From positions 11,202-75,201 of the forward strand of contig JBKDQQ010000052.1 in NCBI GenBank assembly GCA_046341775.1: a DNA stretch of 64,000 nucleotides, in the 5' to 3' direction. Position numbers and translations under genes: made by a program. The notes under the pieces are model-generated. The model was given only the letters and a program-made list of their open reading frames with translations, was not told where the DNA came from and ran no database searches. The DNA is from SXXH01 sp041165735. Its GTDB lineage: Bacteria; Planctomycetota; UBA1135; GCA-002686595. Of the stretch, positions 9,513 to 17,625 are shown piece after piece; position 1 is the stretch's first letter; the number at the start of each line of letters is the position of its first letter.

Positions 9513-11803
9513 GCCGCGAGCCTCTCGGCCGCCTCGGCCGCGACGCGCAGCAACCACGGCGTGGCGCGGCGCGTGCGCGGACGCGGCGCATGCACGAGCG
9601 CCATGCGCAGCGCGTTCAGCGCCAGCCACAGCCCGAAGGCCGGACTTTCGCGATCGACCTGCAGCTCGCGCAGCAGCACCTCCTCGGCCGCCTGCTGCCC
9701 GCGCGGATCGCAGGCGCCCATGAAGGCGGCCATGCGCAGGTGGAGGATGGCGTTGGTCGGATCCTGCTCGGGCGCGGAAGGGCCGGCGAGGTCGAGGTCG
9801 AGCAGGCAGGCGTCGAGCGGACCGCAGAGCACCTGCTTCTCGTAGAAGTCGCGATGGGAGTTGCAGCGCGGGGAAGCGTCGAGCACGACGTCGTGCTTGA
9901 GTCGCGCCAGCAGCTTGCGCGCGCTCCAGTCGACCTCGAGGCCCGCCGCCGCCAGGCGCGTGGCGAAGCGCTCGCATGTTGCGAGCTCCGCCGCGGCGCC
10001 GTGCGGCTCGGCCACCGGCACCAGCGGAGCCTCGCGCCAGCGGCGCAGCAGTTGCGCCACGAGCCGCGCGTGCCGCGCCTCGTCCGGTTCCCAAGGCGCG
10101 CCATCGAGGGCCTCGAAGGCCAGCGCATCGCGCCGTCGGTCGACGAAGAGCAGCCGCGGCACGCGCCAGCCCGAACGCACCAGCGAGGGCCGCAGGAGTT
10201 CATGCCGCGCGTGCAGCACGGCCGAGCCGCCCGCGGGCAGGCATTTCCAGAAGGCGGGCAACCCGTCCGCCAGGCCTTGGGCGACCAATCGGCGGCTCGG
10301 GCGCCACGAGACGATGCGCGCCTCGCCGCGCTTGGCGAGCTCGGCGAAGTGGCCGGCGGCCGGCAGGTCCACGTCCTCCTCGAGGCCGAAGCGGGCCACG
10401 CGCCGCCCATGGACCAACAGGGCTTGGCGATCGGTGGTCGTGCACAGCAGCACGCCGTCCTTGCGCGGCTCGACGCGCTCGATGTCGCGCTCGTCCACGC
10501 CCGCCTGCGCCCAGGCCGCCCGCAGCGGATCGGAGCTCGTAGGACCGGCCGCGCTCCGCGGCTCGAGCTCCTCGGCCAGGCGCAGCGCCGCCGCCGCGAT
10601 GTCCAGCGCGCCGGCTTCCAGGCGGCGGATGGCGCCGGCCGCCTTGCGCACGAGATCCATCGCCAGCCGCGCGCGCAGGGCGCGCTCGTCGAGCGCGCCA
10701 TCCGCGGCCAGCAAGCGCGCGAGCAGATCCTCGGCCTGCGCGCGATCGGCGCCGCGCAGGCGCTCGGCCGCCCAACACGACGCGTCCGCGCCGTCTTCGT
10801 CGATGCGGCACTCGTCCCAGTCGTACACGACCAGTCGTCCCTGCTCGTCGCGGGCCAGCTGGCCGGGATGGTAGTCGCCATGCACGCGCCGCAAGCGCAC
10901 CTTGCGGCGCGCATGGCGCTCGCACAGGCGCGCCGCCGCGGCGTGCAGCTGCGGATCGACCTCGAACAGGGCGGCGAGCGTGGCCGTCTCGTCCTCGATC
11001 CACTCCTCGCCCAGTTGGCCGCACGACTCGCGCAGCTCGGCCGAGCGGCGCATGGCGAGCTCGTCCAGCTCGCGGGGCGTCCAGACGGACGCCGCGGGCA
11101 CCGCGACCAGGTGCTCCTCGACCAGGATCCCGGTGCGCTCCTCGCGCCACAGCAGGCGCGGCGCATGCCCGTCGGGCAGCGCATCGCGCTGGGCGGCGGA
11201 CGACGCGGCGGCGCCCGGAGTCAGCACGCGCACGATGGCGCGTCGCCGATGCAGCGCATCGTCGTCGTCGCGCAGCACGAGTTCGAGGCGCAGCACCGCG
11301 CGGCGCGAAGGCTTGTAGCGCAGCAACTCGATCGAACTGCGACGTCGACGGATCCGCCCTCCATCGCGCAACGGCGTCTCCGCCAAGGCGCGCGACAAGC
11401 GCGCCAGGTCCAGCGCGCGCGGCAAGCCCGGCAGCTCCGCGTCGTGCGGCCAGCACGACACGAGCGCGCCGTCGGCGGCGACCGCGGCGCACGCCCACGG
11501 CGCGGCCAGCTCGCTTGCACGCGCATCGACGCGCCCCGGATCCTTGCCGCCGTGGTGCCGGCGCACGGACACGAGGCGCGTGGCGCCGTCGTCGCACAGC
11601 ACCGCGTGCGCGCTGGCGAGGGCCGTGCGCGGCTTCCAGCGCGCCCACAGCAGGCGCGCGGACACAGGGCGCGGACCGCCCGGCGCGACCAGCGTCTCGC
11701 CGAGCAGCGAGCACAGCTCGTCGGTGGAGGGCACCGACAAGGTCTCGCGCGGCAACAGCCGCGTCAGGGCGGGATCGTGCTGGCGCGCTTCGAGTCCGTT
11801 CAT
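9509..11803 (-). CDS. Tandem APH-like phosphotransferase (two kinase domains fused)
   Basis: A 764-residue protein made of two aminoglycoside-phosphotransferase-like domains. The first carries a complete catalytic loop, HGDYHPGQ at about 308, followed by YDWDE for metal binding. The second has SHRDFYEKQ at about 650 and LLDLDLAG. Each domain would hold ATP and phosphorylate a hydroxyl of a small molecule, sugar or lipid head group. Fusion of two in one chain is uncommon; the first loop is canonical, the second has R in place of G (HRD). The gene starts 10 bases after the ABC exporter stop and overlaps the barrel gene by 4 bases, so its substrate is probably the glycan made by this operon rather than an antibiotic. 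Confidence 0.8.
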   Translation of the reverse strand: MNGLEARQHDPALTRLLPRETLSVPSTDELCSLLGETLVAPGGPRPVSARLLWARWKPRTALASAHAVLCDDGATRLVSVRRHHGGKDPGRVDARASELAAPWACAAVAADGALVSCWPHDAELPGLPRALDLARLSRALAETPLRDGGRIRRRRSSIELLRYKPSRRAVLRLELVLRDDDDALHRRRAIVRVLTPGAAASSAAQRDALPDGHAPRLLWREERTGILVEEHLVAVPAASVWTPRELDELAMRRSAELRESCGQLGEEWIEDETATLAALFEVDPQLHAAAARLCERHARRKVRLRRVHGDYHPGQLARDEQGRLVVYDWDECRIDEDGADASCWAAERLRGADRAQAEDLLARLLAADGALDERALRARLAMDLVRKAAGAIRRLEAGALDIAAAALRLAEELEPRSAAGPTSSDPLRAAWAQAGVDERDIERVEPRKDGVLLCTTTDRQALLVHGRRVARFGLEEDVDLPAAGHFAELAKRGEARIVSWRPSRRLVAQGLADGLPAFWKCLPAGGSAVLHARHELLRPSLVRSGWRVPRLLFVDRRRDALAFEALDGAPWEPDEARHARLVAQLLRRWREAPLVPVAEPHGAAAELATCERFATRLAAAGLEVDWSARKLLARLKHDVVLDASPRCNSHRDFYEKQVLCGPLDACLLDLDLAGPSAPEQDPTNAILHLRMAAFMGACDPRGQQAAEEVLLRELQVDRESPAFGLWLALNALRMALVHAPRPRTRRATPWLLRVAAEAAERLAA

Positions 11804-11813
11804 GGTCGCGCCC

Positions 11814-13583
11814 TCAGGACGCCAGCGCGCGGGTGGACTCGCGATACGGGCCGCAGCGGGCCTGCAGCTCGTGGTGCCGGCCGGAGTCGCACACCACGCC
11901 CTCCTCGAGGAAGACGATCTGGTCGAAGCGGTCCAGCCGGTCGAGGTCGTGCGCGATGACGACCACGATGCCTTCGCGGCTGCGCTCGCGCAGGGTCGAC
12001 ATGACCACCTCGACGGCCACGGCGTCGAGTCCGGCGAACGGCTCGTCGACGACCAGCACCGGGGCGGGCCGCAGCAAGGCGCGTGCGAGGCACAGGCGAC
12101 GCCGCTCGCCGCCCGACAGGCCCGAGCCGCTGGATCCGAGCTCGGTGTCGAGGCCGGCGGGGAGGCGCGCGACGAAGTCGGCGGCGCCGGCGGCGCGCAA
12201 GGCGGCCAGCAACTCCTCGTCGGTGGCCTCGGGCTTGCCCAGTTGCAGGTTCTCGCGCAGCGACAGGCCGAAGAGCACCGACTCCTGCAGCGCCAGCGAG
12301 ACCGTGCAGCGCAGCTTCTGCAGGTCGTGGCGGCGCAGGTCGACGCCATCGAGCAGGACGGCGCCGTCGTCCGGGTCGAAGAGTCGCGCCGCGAGGGCGG
12401 CCACGGTCGACTTGCCCGACCCGGACCTGCCGAAGAGTCCCGAGAGCTGGCCGCGCTGGAAGGTCGCCTCGAATCCGCGCAGCGCCGCGACCTTGCCCTC
12501 GTAGGCGAAGCGCACGCCTTCGAAGCGCAGCGCCTGCGGCCGCGGAGCAGGAGCGAGGTTCTCGGGACCGCTGCGCACCGCCACCGGTTCGTCGAGGATC
12601 GCGGCCAGGCGCTCGGCGCAGGCCAGGCCCTTGGACCAGCGCTCGCTGTGCTTCGAAGTGGCGCGCATGGGCTTCAGCAGGCTGCGCACGTAGGCGACGA
12701 AGACCAGCAGCTCGCCCGTCGACAGCGCGCCCTCGGCCACGCGCATGCTGCCCATCCACAAGGCGGCCGCCGCGCCGAAGCCGAAGCACAACTCCATCGA
12801 GCCGCCCATGCGGGCCGACAACTTGGCCGACTTCAGCTCGGCGCGGGCGGAGCGCCGGTTCTGCCGGGCGAACAAGCGCCCGACCTGCTCCTCGCTGCCC
12901 AGCGACTGCAAGGTCGGCGTGGCGGACAGGGCTTCGTGCACCGTGTCGGCGAGCTCGCCCTCCTTCTCGCGCTGCTTGCGCGACTGGATCGTCAGGCGCC
13001 GCGAGAAGAAGCGCAGGGCCACCACCACCAGCGGCACCACCGCCAGCACCACGAGCGTCGTGCGCCAATCGACCCACGCCATCGCCGACACCGTGCCGAC
13101 CACCAGCAGCGTCCGCGAGGCCATGGCGAGGCTGGAGTCGACCAGCACCGTGCGCACCAGCGGCACGTCGCCCATGATGCGCACGAGCAGGTCGCCGGTC
13201 TTGTGGCGCGCGTGGAAGCGCGGCGAGAGCCGCAGCAGGTGCTCGTGCAGCGCGCCACGCAAGCTGCGCACCACGCTCTGGCCCACTTGCGCCGTGCGGA
13301 CGGCCGCCAGGTAGTCGAGCGCCACGTCCAGCAGCACGAGCAGCGCCGCCAGCAGCGCGCCGCGCAAGATGACATCGCCGCGCCCGAGGCCGCCGGAGGG
13401 TTCGCCGACCAGCGCGTTGTCCACGATCCACTGCAACGGCCACGGCTTGAACAGCTCCAGCGCCACCGTCGCGACCACCAAGGCGAAGACCAGCGCCATG
13501 GAGCCGCGGTGCTCGCGCAGCAGCGCGGCGAAGCGCAGGTAGGTCGCCATGGACTGGCGCAGTTGCAGCCAGGCCGCGCGCAT
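11814..13583 (-). CDS. ABC exporter, fused membrane and ATPase domains (MsbA-like)
   Basis: A 589-residue half-transporter. Residues about 30-320 hold six membrane helices with the coupling-region pattern KTGDLLVRIMGDV typical of type IV exporters. The ATPase follows: Walker A GRSGSGKST near 386, the signature LSGGERRR near 487, Walker B VLVVDEP near 507, and the switch histidine in IAHDLDRL. It would work as a homodimer in the inner membrane and flip a lipid-linked glycan or glycolipid. The start shares one base with the stop of the upstream glycosyltransferase (TGATG). The operon context with three glycosyltransferases and an outer-membrane barrel supports an export role for a cell-surface product. 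Confidence 0.9.
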   Translation of the reverse strand: MRAAWLQLRQSMATYLRFAALLREHRGSMALVFALVVATVALELFKPWPLQWIVDNALVGEPSGGLGRGDVILRGALLAALLVLLDVALDYLAAVRTAQVGQSVVRSLRGALHEHLLRLSPRFHARHKTGDLLVRIMGDVPLVRTVLVDSSLAMASRTLLVVGTVSAMAWVDWRTTLVVLAVVPLVVVALRFFSRRLTIQSRKQREKEGELADTVHEALSATPTLQSLGSEEQVGRLFARQNRRSARAELKSAKLSARMGGSMELCFGFGAAAALWMGSMRVAEGALSTGELLVFVAYVRSLLKPMRATSKHSERWSKGLACAERLAAILDEPVAVRSGPENLAPAPRPQALRFEGVRFAYEGKVAALRGFEATFQRGQLSGLFGRSGSGKSTVAALAARLFDPDDGAVLLDGVDLRRHDLQKLRCTVSLALQESVLFGLSLRENLQLGKPEATDEELLAALRAAGAADFVARLPAGLDTELGSSGSGLSGGERRRLCLARALLRPAPVLVVDEPFAGLDAVAVEVVMSTLRERSREGIVVVIAHDLDRLDRFDQIVFLEEGVVCDSGRHHELQARCGPYRESTRALAS

Positions 13584-14659
13584 CAGACCGCCTCCCGGCC
13601 TTCGCGCAGGCGGGCGACGTGCTCTACGACGCGCCGCGCGATGCTCTTCCACGTGCGGCCCGCGGCCGCGCGCCGCGCCTCGCGCGCCAGACGCGCGCGC
13701 AGGGGCTCGTCGCGCCACAGCAGCTCGAGGCCGTCGACCAGCGCGGCGAGGGCGCCGGGCGCGTACACGAGGCCGTCGTGGCCGTGGCGCACGGCGGACT
13801 CGAGGTCCCCCATCGCCGGCACGACGGGCACCACGCCGGCGCTCATCGCCTCGAGCAGCTTGAGCGGCGAGAACCAGCAGGGTGCGTCGCCGGCGTAGGT
13901 CAGCGGCAGGACATCGCAGGCGGCGACGATGCGGCCGACCTGCTCGTGCTCGACCCACGACAAGCGCGTGGCGCGGCCGGCCTCGACCCGCCCCGCGAGG
14001 TGCGATTCGAAGTCGCCCTCTCCCAGCAGCACGAGGTGCGCCGGCACGCCGCGCGCGACGAGCTGCTCGAACGCCTCCACCAGCATGGGGAAGTTGTGCC
14101 ACGGACGCAGGCGCCCATGGAAGCCGATGGCGTAGCGCCCGGGCGGGACCAGGGCGGTCCGCGCCGGATCGTCGCGCGGGATGGGCGCGAAGAGCTCCTC
14201 GTCCACGCCGTTGGGCTCGACCCAGGTGGCGGCGGCCGAGGCGCCGCGTTCGCGGGCGTAGCGCGCGCAGTCGCTGCTGACGCACAGCACTCCGGCGGCG
14301 ACGGCGAAGGCGCGGCGCTCGTGCTCGTCGTCGGCGCGGCGCGCACCGGCGCGATACAACGCCTCCTCCTCGGCCAGCGGCGCGTTGACCTCGTGCACGT
14401 GCGGCACGCCCAGCTCGGCGGCGCGCAGGGCGAGCCCCGCGCGACCCAGCGCGTGCCGCTCGTAGACGCAGTCGAAGGGCGCGCGCGCGTGCAGCTCCTC
14501 GAAGCGCGCCACGCAGCGCGCCGGATCCGGTTCGTCCAGCGCGGCGACGTCGTGGCCGATGCGCGCGAAGGCCTTGCGCATGGCCTCGACGTGCACGTTC
14601 GCGCCCTTCTTGCGGCCGGGCTGGATGCCCGGATCCTGCACCACGTGCAGGATCCTCAC
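13583..14659 (-). CDS. Glycosyltransferase family 4
   Basis: A 358-residue GT-B glycosyltransferase. The start is the GTG at 14659, which overlaps the stop of the upstream gene as GTGA and gives the family's normal N-terminus (M)RILHVVQDPGIQ. N-terminal acceptor-domain features include GRKKGANVHVEAM. The C-terminal donor site is FSPLKLLEAMSAGVVPVV with the conserved glutamate, preceded by GFHGRLRPWHN. The frame stays open far upstream, but that part lies in the neighbour's shadow. Third gene of the operon. Confidence 0.88.
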   Translation of the reverse strand: MRILHVVQDPGIQPGRKKGANVHVEAMRKAFARIGHDVAALDEPDPARCVARFEELHARAPFDCVYERHALGRAGLALRAAELGVPHVHEVNAPLAEEEALYRAGARRADDEHERRAFAVAAGVLCVSSDCARYARERGASAAATWVEPNGVDEELFAPIPRDDPARTALVPPGRYAIGFHGRLRPWHNFPMLVEAFEQLVARGVPAHLVLLGEGDFESHLAGRVEAGRATRLSWVEHEQVGRIVAACDVLPLTYAGDAPCWFSPLKLLEAMSAGVVPVVPAMGDLESAVRHGHDGLVYAPGALAALVDGLELLWRDEPLRARLAREARRAAAGRTWKSIARRVVEHVARLREGREAV

Positions 14660-15897
14660 CGGCACGACTCCGCGGCCGCGCGGGCCGATTCCGCGAACCA
14701 GCCCTGCAGCGTGCGCGCGCTGGCGCGCCCGTCGAAGCACTGCTCGGCGCGCGCGCGACCCAGGCGCGCCAGCTCGGCGCGGCGCGCGGCGTCCTTGCAC
14801 AGCGACTCGACGGCCTCGGCCACGGCGGCATCGTCCTCCTCGGGCACGATCACGCCGCAGCGGCCGCCGTCGAGGATCTCGGGGATGCCGACCACCGGCG
14901 TGGAGATGCAGGGCAGGCCCATCGCCAACGACTCGATCAAGGTGGTCGGCAGCGCGTCGCGGTTGCCGTCCTCTCCGATGACGCAGGGCAGCGCCATGAC
15001 CGTGGCGCGCGCCATCAAGTCGCGCACCTTCTGCTGGTCGAGCGCGCCGGTCAGCGCGATCTTGGCTCCCATGCCGCAGCGCGCGATCTCGGCCTCGATC
15101 TTGGCCCGGTCCTCGCCTTCGCCGACGAAGGTCGCGCGCGCCTCGAAGCCGCGGTCGGCGAGCAGGCGCAAGGCGCGGACGAGCACGGGGAAGCCCTTCT
15201 TCTCCACGAGGCGCGCCACGCACAGGACGTGGTTGGCGTCGCGCTCGACGCCGCGCGGCTGGAAGCTCTCCAGATCGATGCCGTTGTAGAGGCGGCGCAC
15301 CTTGGCCATCGCCGCCGGCTCGAGGATTCCCTCGAGGTGGCGCACGTTGGCGTCGCATACGGTGACCGTGAAGCTGGAACGCGCCACGAGCCGCGACAGC
15401 AGCCGCGGATTGACCGTTGAGCGGTAGATGTCCTTGGCGTGCGCGGTGACGCTGTAGGGCGGGCCGCCCAGGTCGTGCACCAGCATCGCCACCAGGGCGG
15501 AGTCCGTGGCGAAGTGCGCGTGGATGTGCTCGATGCGCTCGGCGCGGGCGCGACCAAGGACGACCAGCGCCTCCGCGAACAAGGAAGGCATGCGTTCGTG
15601 GCGGAAGTCCGACAGTTCGCGCACCAGGGCGCCGAAGCGCGCCAGCAAGTCGTGGCTGGCCGCATCGTGGCCGAACAGCGCCAGCCACGGCTCCATGCGG
15701 TCGTCGGAGCGCAGCTGCTCGATGGGCGCGAGCAGTCGCGCGAACTCGGGATGCCGCGGCTCGTCGTCGGCGGGGCGTCGCGCGTACACACGCACCTCGG
15801 TGCCCAGCCGCTCCTGCTGGAGGATCTCGTTGAGGACGAAGGTCTCGGAGAGTCGCGGGAACTTCTTGAGCAGGTAGGCTACGCGCGGGGCGCTCAT
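14656..15897 (-). CDS. Glycosyltransferase family 4, exopolysaccharide (WcaL/AmsK-like) type
   Basis: A 413-residue enzyme whose start MSAPRVAYLLKKFPRLSETF is the hallmark of exopolysaccharide GT4 enzymes of the colanic acid/amylovoran type. It also has HIHAHFATDSALVA, the SVTAHAKDIY acceptor-site segment, and the donor-site pattern DALPTTLIESLAMGLPCIST. It acts on the cytoplasmic side and adds a sugar to a growing lipid-linked glycan. Both ends overlap neighbours by 4 bases (15894-15897 and 14656-14659), so its translation is coupled to the genes on both sides. Confidence 0.9.
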   Translation of the reverse strand: MSAPRVAYLLKKFPRLSETFVLNEILQQERLGTEVRVYARRPADDEPRHPEFARLLAPIEQLRSDDRMEPWLALFGHDAASHDLLARFGALVRELSDFRHERMPSLFAEALVVLGRARAERIEHIHAHFATDSALVAMLVHDLGGPPYSVTAHAKDIYRSTVNPRLLSRLVARSSFTVTVCDANVRHLEGILEPAAMAKVRRLYNGIDLESFQPRGVERDANHVLCVARLVEKKGFPVLVRALRLLADRGFEARATFVGEGEDRAKIEAEIARCGMGAKIALTGALDQQKVRDLMARATVMALPCVIGEDGNRDALPTTLIESLAMGLPCISTPVVGIPEILDGGRCGVIVPEEDDAAVAEAVESLCKDAARRAELARLGRARAEQCFDGRASARTLQGWFAESARAAAESCR

Positions 15898-17105
15898 GGT
15901 GCGAGGCCGCGGACGCGGTGTTGTTCGCGCGAAGCCTCGGCCTGTTCGGCCACCACTTGGGCCAGGCGCGACGCGCCGTTCATGGCCGGCAGCTCGGCCT
16001 CGATCTGGCCGCGCGCGAGTGCGGCTTGCACGGCCCGGCGCATGCCAAGCGCGTCCGGCGTCGGCAGGCATGCGGCCAGTCCGGCCTTTTCGAGCCGTTC
16101 CGCCCGGATCAACTGCTCGCGCCGCGGGAAGCAGCGCGGCACCAGCACCGACGGCACGCGGCTCTGCAGGATCTCCACGCATGTGTTGTAGCCGCTCATG
16201 GCGACCACGGCATCGGCGCGGGAGAGCAGGTGTGGCAGGTCGGAGTGGAACATGTGGATCTGGACTCCCCCCAGTCTTCGAACCCTGCGCTTCAAGCTCT
16301 TGAAGCGATCCTCCTCGAGGAGCGGTCCGCAGATGATCGTCGAATCCCATGCGCAGGCGCCGAGCTCGAGCGCGTCGATGTAGGTCGAAATCCTTTCGTA
16401 GCCGTCCTCGCCCCCGCCGGTCGTGACGAGCACCATCTCGCGATCTCCGGGTTCGCGCCGCATGCGCGCCGGCAACGACTCACGACCGACGTAGCCGACA
16501 TACTCCAACCGATCGCGCAGCTCGCTCGGCACGGGGTATTCGTGGCGCGCGTCGAAGATGCGGGGATCGCCGTAGACGCAGACGCGGTCGTACCACTCGC
16601 GCAGGGCAAGCCGAGCCAAGGGACGCCCCCAGTCGCGGGCGACAGCCTCGGGCGAATCGATGATGTCGCGCACGCCGAGCACCGTGCGCGTGCCCGCCCG
16701 GCGCGTGGCCTCCAATACCTCGGCCAACTCGTCTCCAAGGCCCAGGATCTGATGGTCCACGACCAGCACGTGCGGAGCGAAGCTGCGCTGCACCTGCGAC
16801 AGGAGGCCGCGCCGCAGCTCGGTCAGCATGCCGATGTCGTCTCCCAAGGCGCGAGGCACGTAGTTGCCCGAGCCATCCTTGGACACGGAGGGCAGCTTGA
16901 GCACCTCGACACCCTCGGGCAGTGCAAAGTGGGTCGCGCACGGCGAACCGGTGGTCACGAGGATCTCCGCCTCCGGCAACAAGGAACGCACGGCGCCCGC
17001 GAGGGTCAACGTGCGGCGCAGATGTCCCAGCCCGAACGAGTCGTGGCTGTGAAACTGCACCCGCAACCGGCTGAGGCGACGGGTCTTGTTGGTGGAACGA
17101 AGCAT
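15894..17105 (-). CDS. COG4671-type predicted glycosyltransferase (MurG-like fold)
   Basis: A 403-residue protein starting MLRSTNKTRRLSRLRVQFHSHDSFGLGHLRRT. The segment FHSHDSFGLGHLRRTL is the signature of the predicted glycosyltransferase group COG4671, related in fold to MurG/GT28. A Gly-rich TTGGGEDGYE and a C-terminal MSGYNTCVEILQSRVPSVLVPR donor site complete the GT-B pattern. It is the first gene of the six-gene operon. The ATG at 17105 is chosen because the frame continues upstream only as sequence without family features. The gene lies divergent from the sigma-54-driven gene across a 520-base gap; no clear promoter for it is visible. Confidence 0.82.
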   Translation of the reverse strand: MLRSTNKTRRLSRLRVQFHSHDSFGLGHLRRTLTLAGAVRSLLPEAEILVTTGSPCATHFALPEGVEVLKLPSVSKDGSGNYVPRALGDDIGMLTELRRGLLSQVQRSFAPHVLVVDHQILGLGDELAEVLEATRRAGTRTVLGVRDIIDSPEAVARDWGRPLARLALREWYDRVCVYGDPRIFDARHEYPVPSELRDRLEYVGYVGRESLPARMRREPGDREMVLVTTGGGEDGYERISTYIDALELGACAWDSTIICGPLLEEDRFKSLKRRVRRLGGVQIHMFHSDLPHLLSRADAVVAMSGYNTCVEILQSRVPSVLVPRCFPRREQLIRAERLEKAGLAACLPTPDALGMRRAVQAALARGQIEAELPAMNGASRLAQVVAEQAEASREQHRVRGLAP

Positions 17106-17431
17106 GGCGCTTTGCGCTCCCCGCCGTGCAACGGGTGTGCCAATACCATCGGTCGTGGTCTTAAGCGGAGTTTGGCTGGGGGGCGAGAATCGCCACTCCC
17201 ATGGCCCAGCGGGCCATTTTCGGGCTTCCGGGCCGGTTGCCGATTCTTGTGGCACAGGAGCTCGCAGAGGCGCGGGACACGCCGCTAGTCCAATTTCTGG
17301 AATAGAGGTGCGTCTTCAGGCCCATTCGCCGAATGCCCGCACGCAATGCGCAGCGCGGTTCCCGCGCCCCATGACCTGAAACGAGCGATTTTTGGCCTGC
17401 AGGGGGCACATGGAGGCCACGCCCAGAAAAC

Positions 17432-17448
17432 TTGGCACTCCGCTTGCA
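17432..17448 (+). promoter_or_regulatory. Sigma-54 (RpoN) -24/-12 promoter
   Basis: TTGGCAC-TCCGC-TTGCA matches the sigma-54 consensus TTGGCAC-N5-TTGCW exactly, with the GG and GC dinucleotides 12 bases apart. Transcription would start near 17460 and read into the gene at 17626 after a leader of about 165 bases. Sigma-54 promoters depend on an AAA+ enhancer-binding protein; no such regulator lies in the window. Confidence 0.7.
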
Positions 17449-17614
17449 GAAGTTGCCCGACGGGGCCGGACGCCGCGCTCGCGCCTGCACGCGCATGCGG
17501 AAGCGCGAGTTGTGGCCGAACCTGGTCGCAGGCCTGGTGGAAACCCGTTCCCATCCCTGCCAGAAACCCGCCAAGCGGCGCAACGGGCCCATCCCCATCA
17601 ACCACCCCCCGCCC

Positions 17615-17620
17615 TAGGCT
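17615..17620 (+). promoter_or_regulatory. TANNNT -10-like element 5 bases before a start codon
   Basis: TAGGCT ends 5 bases before the ATG at 17626, in the position expected of a -10 box for leaderless transcription. If used, it would be a second promoter besides the upstream sigma-54 site. Confidence 0.35.
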
Positions 17621-17625
17621 TGATC

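Larger units (their letters stand above)
17106..17625. other. Divergent intergenic region, 520 bases
   Basis: The region separates the glycan operon (minus) from the repeat-protein gene (plus). It is clearly less GC-rich than the coding sequence around it, with AT runs such as CGATTTTTGG and CCAATTTCTGGAATAG. Small open frames cross it but none has a plausible start and composition, so I call no gene. It holds the sigma-54-type promoter at 17432-17448, and the roughly 300 bases upstream of that site would be the expected place for an activator-binding site. Confidence 0.6.

Noticed and set aside
9509..11803. Antibiotic resistance (aminoglycoside phosphotransferase)
   Set aside because: Only the fold is shared; the double-domain form and glycan-operon context argue for a biosynthetic kinase.
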